From contig CAZUEH010000033.1 in NCBI GenBank assembly GCA_964619315.1, forward strand, positions 1 to 7,157: 7,157 nt of DNA, read 5' to 3'. The DNA comes from Fimisoma sp964619315 (GTDB lineage: Bacteria; Bacillota; Clostridia; Peptostreptococcales; Anaerovoracaceae). The notes beneath the pieces are model-generated. The model was not told the DNA's origin. It saw nothing but the letters and a program-made list of their open reading frames with translations, and did not search any database. Each line of letters begins with the position of its first letter. The stretch's first letter is position 1. Positions 1 through 5,257 of the stretch are shown one piece after another. The translations under genes were made by a program, and so were the position numbers.

Positions 1-179
1 GCTATGACATCTAACCTGACCACTTGACTATCAAAAACCGCTCTTATGGACTTATTCCCTCGAAGCGATATTTTCATGATTTTACTCAATGGGTTTTACA
101 CCCATATGTGCTGAAAGCCCTGATATATAAGGGTTTTTTACGCTCTCACTCTTTCACCCTTGTTATCAATACAACCGTC

Positions 180-1842
180 TCAACGTGTGTCGGGTGATAA
201 GTGGGAAGATGGTTCTTTTCCCATAGTAATTGTCGATTTTGGACCAGTTTTAAATACGAAAGTCAATTGATGGGGGTCCTTTTGACCTTTATCATCAATG
301 CCACCTAGTAAAATCTTCTCGACAATAGATTCAAAGACATCAGCATCAAACTTCTTTAGGGGCTTGTTGGCATCAAAGTATTTTCTAAAGCTTTTTAGCC
401 TTGTTTTCATTTCTTTTTCTTCACTGGCTGTTAAAGACAAATCATTGGTTTCCTTGATCAAACGTTCTTTATTTTTATTTAGTTCTATAAACTTGTTTTC
501 ATAATTTTCACGGTCAATAGCGCCATCAATATGAAGATCAATAAGCTTCTTGATTTTATCTTCCACTTGGCTAAGCTCTTTGTTTAGAGCTGAAAGTTCT
601 TTCTTACTGGTACTTTCACTTAAAGTACTTTCAATGGCCTGAATAAACTCTTCTATGATTTCTCTGTTATGCTGGCACATTTCATTAAAGATTTTTACAA
701 ATGCTTCTTCAATAACAGCTTCATGAATACCTTTACTATCAGGACAATGCTTCTTACCATGTTTACTGGATTTGATACAGTGCCACACCACTTTTTTATT
801 CTTGGTGCCTGAGTTCCATGCCCTTCTGCCTACTGTTGTTTCACAGAAACCACACTCAATTTTACTGCTAAAGGTATATTGTCTGCTATAACGTTTCAAA
901 CGCCCTTTTTCCATGTTGCAATTACGTTTATTTCTTATGGCTTGAGCTTTTTCAAAGGTTTCTTTACTAACAATGGGCTCATGATGATCTTTGATGTAAT
1001 ACTTTTCTTCTTCACCCATATTATCAAGGCGCTGCTTGGTAATTGGATCAACGGTAAAGGTCTTCCCTAGGAGTAAATCACCCATGTATTTTTCGTTCTT
1101 TAATATGCCCCTAATGGTACTATCAGGCCAATTGGTACTGCCTCTTTTGGTTTTGTAGCCTTTGTCCTTTAATTCCTTTCCAATGAGGCGAGCCCCTTTT
1201 CCTTGATTATAAGAATCAAATATAAACCGAACGACCTGAGCTTCTTCTTGATTGATGATAAGTTCTTTGGTTTCTTTGTCATAGTCATAGCCTAAACAAC
1301 CTTGAAAACCGACTAATTCGCCACGTTTCATTTTCATCTTAAGACCCATTTTTACATTGGTTGAAATACTTTCACTTTCTTGTTGGGCTATTGACGTTAA
1401 AACAGTCATGGCCACTTCCCCTTGCATAGAGAAGGTATTGATATTCTCTTTTTCAAATAATACAGCTACATTATGCTATTTTTAATAGCCTGGTGTACTC
1501 CAGCACGTCTTTTGTATTTCTACCAAATCTTGAGATGCTCTTGGTAATGACTAAATCAAATTCACCGGCCATAGCATCCCGAATCATCTCTTGAAAGCCA
1601 AGACGTTTATCAATATTGGTGCCACTAATCCCAGCATCAGAATATATCTTCGCCAATTCCCAATTAGGGTTTTCTTTGATTTTCTGCTCATAATAAGCCA
1701 CTTGAGAATCATAACTTGCCATCTGTTCAGCCGAATCGGTACTCACTCTGCAATAAGGGGCTACTCGTATTTTGGAGAGCTCTTTGCCTGACGCTCGGTC
1801 AAATTTATTCTTTTTAGGTTTTATAACTTCTACTTCTTTCAA
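180..1842 (-). pseudogene. Large serine site-specific recombinase, frameshifted
   Basis: This enzyme class cuts and rejoins DNA at attachment sites to integrate or excise an element, using a serine nucleophile. The N-terminal resolvase domain is read from 1842 to 1471: it contains YCRVSTD with the catalytic Ser at residue 34, YSDAGISGT, and a conserved SRFGRNTKD helix. That frame stops after LLKIA. The rest continues in another frame without interruption (HNVAVLFEKENINTFS, then MQGEVAMT from 1427), giving the Recombinase domain, a zinc ribbon (CGFC, WHC, HC) and a coiled coil, ending at 180. Removing one base near 1478 restores a 553-residue protein, a normal length for the family. The start is TTG with GAAGGAAG seven bases upstream; it lies 33 bases after the RhuM gene, so the two are probably co-transcribed. 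As written the gene should not give active enzyme, although a sequencing error would produce the same picture. Confidence 0.93.
1471..1480 (-). other. Frameshift lesion in the serine recombinase
   Basis: In the coding direction the first frame reads CTA TTA AAA ATA GCA TAA. Dropping the single T opposite plus-strand A1478 gives CTA TTA AAA AAG CAT AAT GTA, that is LLKKHNV, which joins smoothly to AVLFEKENIN in the downstream frame. The site sits at an A-rich run, a common place for slippage or base-calling errors. Other single-base deletions nearby, or a two-base insertion, would also restore the frame, so the exact base is inferred. Confidence 0.8.
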
Positions 1843-1875
1843 TTCATCACTTCCTTCACTGAACCTATAACAAGG

Positions 1876-2877
1876 TTACTTCTTATGTGTCCACTCATGT
1901 TCTTCTAAATACACATCAAAATCATCTTTTTCAGCTGTAGTTAATCGTTTTTGATTAAACTTCTCATATTCTTTTTCAGCAAGTTCCTTGGCTACTTCAT
2001 GCGAAATAGAACCTGCACCAGTAAGAATGTCACGCTCATTAAATTTTAGAAAGGCATTAAGCTTTACTTCCCAATCCTTCATATGCATAGGATTACGTCT
2101 TTCTGCCTGATCTTCTGCATAATCGAGATACATGGTTACAATACGGTTAAGAGATTTTATCTCTTTTTCGGTCAAATAATTCTTGGCAACGGTAATATCC
2201 CCTTTGCGTACCTTGTCACCTTTCCAAGTGGTAAGTCCCATATTATCTTTTGAAGCATCAGCTCTTTGTTCAATAAGTTCTGCAGCTGTATGACCATGAA
2301 TAGCAAAATGAAGCTTGTTTTGCACCGTTGCAAAGAACTTTTTAGCTTCTTCTGATTTTCCATCATAATCTATAGATAAGGCATAGATATCTGTGATTTT
2401 CTTATAAAATCTTTTTTCTGAGGCTCTAATATCACGAATACGTTCTAAAAGCTCATCAAAGTAATCATCACCAATATTACGCATACCCTTAAGACGTTCA
2501 TCATCCATGGTAAAGCCTTTGACTAAGTACTCATTTAACCTCTCCGTTGCCCATCGTCTGAATTGTGTACCTCTGCTAGAACGTACACGGTAGCCAACGG
2601 CAATAATCATTTCAAGATTATAGTGACGTGAGTTTCTCTGAACCCTTCTATTTCCTTCAGTTTGAACTTGTAAGTAATTCTTACAAGTTGAATTTTCCTC
2701 TAATTCACCTTCTTCATAAATATTTTTTATGTGAAGTGTTATATTTTGAGGCGTTGTTTGATAAAGTTCAGCAATCGCCTTCTGTGTCATCCATACGGTT
2801 TCATTTTCAAGTCTTACATCTATTTTTGTTTTACCGTCTTTTGTCTGATAAATTAGCAAATCATTATTGTGTTCCAA
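1876..2877 (-). CDS. RhuM-family protein (virulence RhuM / Fic-Doc-associated type)
   Basis: The product has 333 residues, the usual size for the RhuM family, which was named after a Salmonella pathogenicity island gene and whose molecular role is not established. The N-terminal third holds the family signature: WMTQKAIAELYQTT (29-42) resembles a DNA-binding helix-turn-helix, followed by TEGNRRVQR (73-81), YNLEMIIAVGYRVRSSRGTQFRRWA (86-110) and LNEYLVKGFTMDDERLKG (114-131). The C-terminal half is helical and charged, with FAIHGHTAAELI (191-202) and LTEKEIKSLNRIVTMYLDYAEDQAERR, also typical. The start is TTG: GGAGG lies six bases upstream and no ATG fits. It sits between a SHOCT-like gene and the recombinase, all on one strand, which suggests accessory cargo inside a mobile element. 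A defence or regulatory role is possible but only inferred. Confidence 0.9.
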   Translation of the reverse strand: MEHNNDLLIYQTKDGKTKIDVRLENETVWMTQKAIAELYQTTPQNITLHIKNIYEEGELEENSTCKNYLQVQTEGNRRVQRNSRHYNLEMIIAVGYRVRSSRGTQFRRWATERLNEYLVKGFTMDDERLKGMRNIGDDYFDELLERIRDIRASEKRFYKKITDIYALSIDYDGKSEEAKKFFATVQNKLHFAIHGHTAAELIEQRADASKDNMGLTTWKGDKVRKGDITVAKNYLTEKEIKSLNRIVTMYLDYAEDQAERRNPMHMKDWEVKLNAFLKFNERDILTGAGSISHEVAKELAEKEYEKFNQKRLTTAEKDDFDVYLEEHEWTHKK

Positions 2878-2911
2878 TGTAACCCTCCTTCTCTATATGT
2901 AGCTTATAATT

Positions 2912-2930
2912 CGTCAGACAATGTCTGACG
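2912..2930. repeat. Perfect 19-bp dyad upstream of the RhuM gene
   Basis: The arms are CGTCAGACA and TGTCTGACG around one central A. Plus-strand bases 2931-2935 are TTTTT, so it could be a terminator for plus-strand RNA, but no plus-strand gene ends here. It lies 35 bases upstream of the RhuM start codon, where an operator for a dimeric regulator is the more natural reading. No binding protein can be named. Confidence 0.55.
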
Positions 2931-2938
2931 TTTTTAAG

Positions 2939-2967
2939 TGAACTATCCGGTAATTCCGGATAGTTCA
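2939..2967. repeat. Perfect 12-bp inverted repeat, 5-base loop
   Basis: The arms are TGAACTATCCGG and CCGGATAGTTCA, separated by TAATT. No T-run follows on either strand, so it is not a standard intrinsic terminator. It is nine bases from the 19-bp dyad. An operator, a recombination or insertion footprint, or an RNA structure are all possible; the sequence does not decide. Confidence 0.6.
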
Positions 2968-3002
2968 TCTATGTTCCTAATAGTTATTTTAATTTTACCA
3001 CA

Positions 3003-3021
3003 GTGGTTACAACTTAACCAC
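3003..3021. repeat. Short inverted repeat overlapping the SHOCT-like stop codon
   Basis: GTGGTT and AACCAC flank a 7-base spacer, and an overlapping ACCAC-A-GTGGT dyad lies immediately to the left. The repeat covers the stop codon of the small SHOCT-like gene. With no T-run after it, it would be at best a weak terminator for the minus-strand transcript. Confidence 0.35.
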
Positions 3022-3157
3022 ATAAACCCCGTTTAATTTTGTATTTTCTTTCCAACTCAGCTTTGATCTTGATGAATTCTTTTTCTGAAATCATCTTTTC
3101 ATCAAGCAGGCTGGAAAGCATGGCTAACTGTATTGTAAACTTCATTAAGTTTTCCAT
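3014..3157 (-). CDS. Small SHOCT-like protein (47 aa)
   Basis: This short gene reads MENLMKFTIQLAML, then SSLLDEKMISEKEF, then IKIKAELERKY, and ends KIKRGLCG. The pattern of a short helix, a turn with hydrophobic-Ile-Ser-Glu-x-Glu-Phe, and a second Lys/Leu-rich helix matches the SHOCT type of short oligomerization domain. From general knowledge, very small proteins of this kind often precede large serine recombinases in Clostridia integrative elements; their function there is unknown. The ATG start has GGAGGG five bases upstream, a strong site. It starts 30 bases after the end of the mobC-like gene and is probably on the same transcript. The recombinase lies one gene further on, separated by the RhuM gene. 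Confidence 0.75.
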   Translation of the reverse strand: MENLMKFTIQLAMLSSLLDEKMISEKEFIKIKAELERKYKIKRGLCG

Positions 3158-3187
3158 CTGACCCTCCTGTTTGATCTACTTTTCATA

Positions 3188-3487
3188 TTATTTTATATTC
3201 TTAAGAGCCTCATGTAGCTCTTTTAGTTCTTTGGTGTATTTTGTCAGATTCACCAATTTAATTTTTCCTTGATGACATAACACCACCAAATGATTTAACT
3301 CACCCCCAAGCTTTGATAGTCTTGCATTTATTTCATGCAAATCATACTGGATTATTTCTTTGTTTAAAGCTTTATCTAGGATATAATCCGTTAATGATTT
3401 ACATCTACTCTTAGCTGCTAACTTAATAATTTTTGTTCTATCTTTTTCAGTTACGCGTATATTGATTTGCTTATTTCGTTGTCTCAT
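3188..3487 (-). CDS. mobC: MobC-like relaxosome accessory protein
   Basis: MobC-type proteins bind the transfer origin as dimers and help a relaxase nick it during conjugal mobilization. From the chosen start the protein has 99 residues. The N-terminal third is a ribbon-helix-helix module: NKQINIRVTEKDRTKIIKLAAKSRCKSLTDYILDKAL, with the strand INIRVT and two helices. The C-terminal part, INARLSKLGGELNHLVVLC followed by a helix ending LKELHEALKNIK, matches the conserved MobC 'GxxLNQ/H' region. I take ATG at 3487 because AGGAGG lies six bases before it; an in-frame extension to 3523 would run back through that ribosome binding site and a 14-bp palindrome. Upstream is a cluster of inverted repeats, as expected for oriT. 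A relaxase gene should follow but does not; a SHOCT-like gene begins 30 bases later. Confidence 0.85.
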   Translation of the reverse strand: MRQRNKQINIRVTEKDRTKIIKLAAKSRCKSLTDYILDKALNKEIIQYDLHEINARLSKLGGELNHLVVLCHQGKIKLVNLTKYTKELKELHEALKNIK

Positions 3488-3509
3488 AATGTTCCTCCTG
3501 CAAATGTGT

Positions 3510-3650
3510 GTGGGCATGCCCACTATTAAACACTTTGGCTGTACAAAGTGGAAGCTTGCCCCTGTTAAAACAGGGTAAATAAATCCTCGGGCTTTTCCTT
3601 CTGTCCAGTAACTAACTGGACGCTATCGGATTTATTCTGGGATATTGAAG
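3510..3650. other. Candidate origin of transfer (oriT)
   Basis: Four perfect inverted repeats stand in a row in the gap upstream of mobC: the palindrome GTGGGCATGCCCAC (3510-3523); CACTTTG/CAAAGTG with a 6-base loop (3531-3550); CCCTGTT/AACAGGG with a 2-base loop (3560-3575); and GTCCAGT/ACTGGAC with a 5-base loop (3603-3621). Between the second and third is GAAGCTTGCCCC, a plausible nick region next to a stem. Clustered stems beside a mobC gene are the normal architecture of an oriT. The nick site is my guess. The repeats could instead be operators controlling mobC. Confidence 0.5.
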
Positions 3651-3659
3651 ATAAAGGCA

Positions 3660-4016
3660 TTATGACTTCGTCAGCAAATAGTGAACCGTGCTTTTGGACC
3701 ACTTCTCACCGGTATACTCAGTCATTTTATCTGCAATTTCCTGATAGGATAATTGATTGTACTGATACATTTTAAGAAGTCTCATATGTTCACTAGTTGC
3801 TCTTGATGATCGTCCAAAATGATCTGGACGTGCCTTTAATTGGTCATTTTCATCAAGCAGTGATTTAATATTCTCCTCCAATATCCTCACCGCATCTTCA
3901 AGTTGTTTTATGGACTTTTCCTTGATTTGAAGCTTATGTTCAAGTAGTTGGATCTTTTCTCTAGCTTTTTGCAATTCTGCTTTTACTTCTTCTACGCCAA
4001 ATAATTTGCCTAACAT
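3660..4016 (-). CDS. Coiled-coil and helix-turn-helix protein, function unknown
   Basis: This 118-residue protein is not one I can name. Residues 8-62 form a long charged heptad-like helix (VKAELQKAREKIQLLEHKLQ and onward), so it probably dimerizes through a coiled coil. Residues 66-73, HFGRSSRA, form a basic linker. Residues 75-116 (SEHMRLLKMYQYNQLSYQEIADKM, then GEKWSKSTVHYLLTKS) look like a resolvase- or transposase-type helix-turn-helix, with LSYQEIADKM as the first helix pair and WSKSTVHYLL as the recognition helix. The ATG start has only a weak GGTGA-type site. It follows the AAA ATPase gene by 69 bases and precedes the candidate oriT, which suggests a DNA-binding partner in element replication, transfer or regulation. 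That role is inferred from position. Confidence 0.7.
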   Translation of the reverse strand: MLGKLFGVEEVKAELQKAREKIQLLEHKLQIKEKSIKQLEDAVRILEENIKSLLDENDQLKARPDHFGRSSRATSEHMRLLKMYQYNQLSYQEIADKMTEYTGEKWSKSTVHYLLTKS

Positions 4017-4032
4017 ATCTTCACCAACCTTT

Positions 4033-4082
4033 CAAGGGTGCAAGCGTGCAAAGGTTATAAGCATTGCCCCCTTGCACTCTTG
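4033..4082. repeat. Inverted repeat with tandem GTGCAA motifs between two genes
   Basis: CAAGGGTGCAAG (4033-4044) and CTTGCACTCTTG (4071-4082) are inverted copies with one difference. The left side carries a second GTGCAA directly after the first. The element fills almost the whole gap between the AAA ATPase and the helix-turn-helix gene. There is no T-run on the minus-strand side, so it is not a clear terminator for the operon. A binding site for one of the flanking DNA-associated proteins is possible. Confidence 0.45.
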
Positions 4083-4085
4083 ATT

Positions 4086-5033
4086 TTATAACTGCCATTT
4101 CCAACCGTCCTTTGTTTTGATGGATTTGACTTCAAGATTCTTTTTAGCTGTTTTCAGTGTTCTTTGAGATATCTGCTTCTCTTTTGCCCTTTCTACAACA
4201 TAATCACTGGACTTTGCACCATCATCAAGCACTTCTTTAATCAGCTTTTCTGCTCGCTTTAGAACGCTTTCCGTTGAACTACCACCAAGCAATTCATCCA
4301 GATCAATGTCATATTCTCCTATCCACACAAAACCATTTTCTTCATCCAACTTAAAGGCAATTTTCTTACCTTCAGGTGCTAAGCTTGATTTGATCTGAGC
4401 CATGATTCGAATAGATGGGTCTGCTCTTACACGCCCTACTAAGAGAACACTTCTAGCGGCAGCTGTAATATCAATAGAACCCAGTCCGCGATAAAGTCCT
4501 TTGGTACCACCTGCCTTATTCATATGACCAATAATGACGATGGCACAGCCTGTTTTGTTTGCCACCTTTCCCAACCTACTAAAAAGAGGACGAACCGAAT
4601 TTGCTCTGTGCATATCTGTACCTTCTCCTAAGAATGCCTGTAAGGGGTCAAGGATAAGGAGCTTTGCTTTTTCGGCAAGTATGGTTTCCTCAATTCGTTT
4701 GTCTGCGATGGTTAGTGGAACTTCACTATCGTTGATTAAAACTATCCTGTCAAGGTCTGCTCCTGCGGCTTCAAGTCGAGGGCGTATTGTGTCCTCTAAG
4801 CCGTCCTCTGCCGTTTGATAGATAATGGTTGCAGGTTCTTTTCCAGTGTCTTGTTGTGGCAACGGCAAACCTTGTGACAGCAGTGCCGATAGGGTTAATA
4901 TCAGCATGGTTTTTCCGTCACCTGCGTCGCCTTGAATGAGCGAGATTTTGCCTTGTGGAATATATGGATACCACAGCCATTTTACTTCTTGAGGCTCAAT
5001 TTCACTCATTCGGATTATTTTTTTGTTTTCCAT
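4086..5033 (-). CDS. RepA-like AAA_25-family ATPase
   Basis: This is a RecA-fold P-loop ATPase like those found as RepA-type helicase or replication proteins on plasmids, phages and integrative elements. From the chosen start it has 315 residues. The Walker A loop GDAGDGKT is at 35-42, YQTAEDG at 72-78, Walker B LLILDP at 125-130, and IVIIGHMNK (165-173) with GSIDITAAARS (185-195) matches the conserved sensor and arginine region of this group. Residues about 255-315 (SVLKRAEKLIKEVLDDGAKS onward, ending GWKWQL) resemble a winged helix. I use ATG 5033 because GAGGTG sits six bases upstream; an in-frame GTG at 5078 would begin inside the leader hairpin. It is the first gene of the minus-strand block. 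A role in element replication or maintenance is inferred; the exact function is not shown. Confidence 0.87.
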   Translation of the reverse strand: MENKKIIRMSEIEPQEVKWLWYPYIPQGKISLIQGDAGDGKTMLILTLSALLSQGLPLPQQDTGKEPATIIYQTAEDGLEDTIRPRLEAAGADLDRIVLINDSEVPLTIADKRIEETILAEKAKLLILDPLQAFLGEGTDMHRANSVRPLFSRLGKVANKTGCAIVIIGHMNKAGGTKGLYRGLGSIDITAAARSVLLVGRVRADPSIRIMAQIKSSLAPEGKKIAFKLDEENGFVWIGEYDIDLDELLGGSSTESVLKRAEKLIKEVLDDGAKSSDYVVERAKEKQISQRTLKTAKKNLEVKSIKTKDGWKWQL

Positions 5034-5067
5034 TTCTTTCACCTCTTTTCGGGTTGTATTTGGGCAG

Positions 5068-5104
5068 AAAAATAGCACCCAATGTTTTTAACACCAAGTG
5101 CTAT
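5068..5104 (-). terminator. Leader hairpin with T-run (possible attenuator)
   Basis: Read on the minus strand, ATAGCACTTGGTGTT, a loop AAA and AACATTGGGTGCTAT form a continuous 15-bp RNA stem, including four adjacent G-U pairs, followed by UUUU. It lies between the predicted promoter and the ATPase start codon, so it could stop transcription early and act as an attenuator. In plus-strand RNA the wobble pairs become A-C mismatches and the stem is broken, so the signal is specific to the minus strand. Confidence 0.6.
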
Positions 5105-5118
5105 GTATTAATTTTCAC

Positions 5119-5147
5119 TGGTTAGCATAATTTATTTAGTTTGTCAA
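5119..5147 (-). promoter_or_regulatory. Predicted promoter of the minus-strand operon
   Basis: A perfect TTGACA (-35) at 5147-5142 is followed after 17 bases by TAACCA (5124-5119), preceded by TG in the extended -10 position. The -10 is poor (two of six matches), so the call rests on the -35, the TGn motif, the spacing, and the location upstream of the first gene of the block. Transcription would begin near 5112, leaving a leader of about 80 bases. Confidence 0.45.
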
Positions 5148-5168
5148 GAAGAAAATATTGGATTTTTG

Positions 5169-5197
5169 TTGATTTTTAGTAGAGATTGATGTATAAT
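5169..5197 (+). promoter_or_regulatory. Predicted promoter of the surface-protein gene
   Basis: TTGATT (5169-5174), a 17-base spacer and a perfect TATAAT (5192-5197) make a good housekeeping-sigma promoter. The expected start is near 5204, giving a leader of about 54 bases. The -35 overlaps a short tandem repeat, GATTTTTGTT followed by GATTTTTAGT. It is divergent from the operon promoter, with the two -35 boxes about 21 bases apart, so regulation of one could affect the other. Confidence 0.75.
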
Positions 5198-5257
5198 TGT
5201 TTATAAAATAGAGGTAAAGCAGTGCTTTTTAACCTCTGAAATATGAGGAGGATTTTT

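Noticed and set aside
1..77. Minus-strand open frame starting ATG at 77 (MKISLRGNKSIRAVFDSQ...) running off the window edge
   Set aside because: Only 25 codons are visible, the ribosome binding site is minimal, and I recognise no family. It may be the start of a real gene, but this window cannot support it.
113..141. Possible terminator with CCCT/AGGG stem and T-run on the plus strand
   Set aside because: The stem is only four base pairs and no plus-strand gene ends here; in the minus direction, the way the recombinase is read, no T-run follows.
298..504. Plus-strand open frame of 68 codons
   Set aside because: It lies antisense to the well-conserved recombinase coiled-coil region and has no family resemblance; it is a shadow.
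2628..3187. CRISPR-like array suggested by several palindromes
   Set aside because: The inverted repeats differ from one another and there is no repeated unit with regular spacers.
4534..4818. Plus-strand open frame of 94 codons
   Set aside because: It is antisense to the ATPase core, including its Walker B region, and has no plausible domain.
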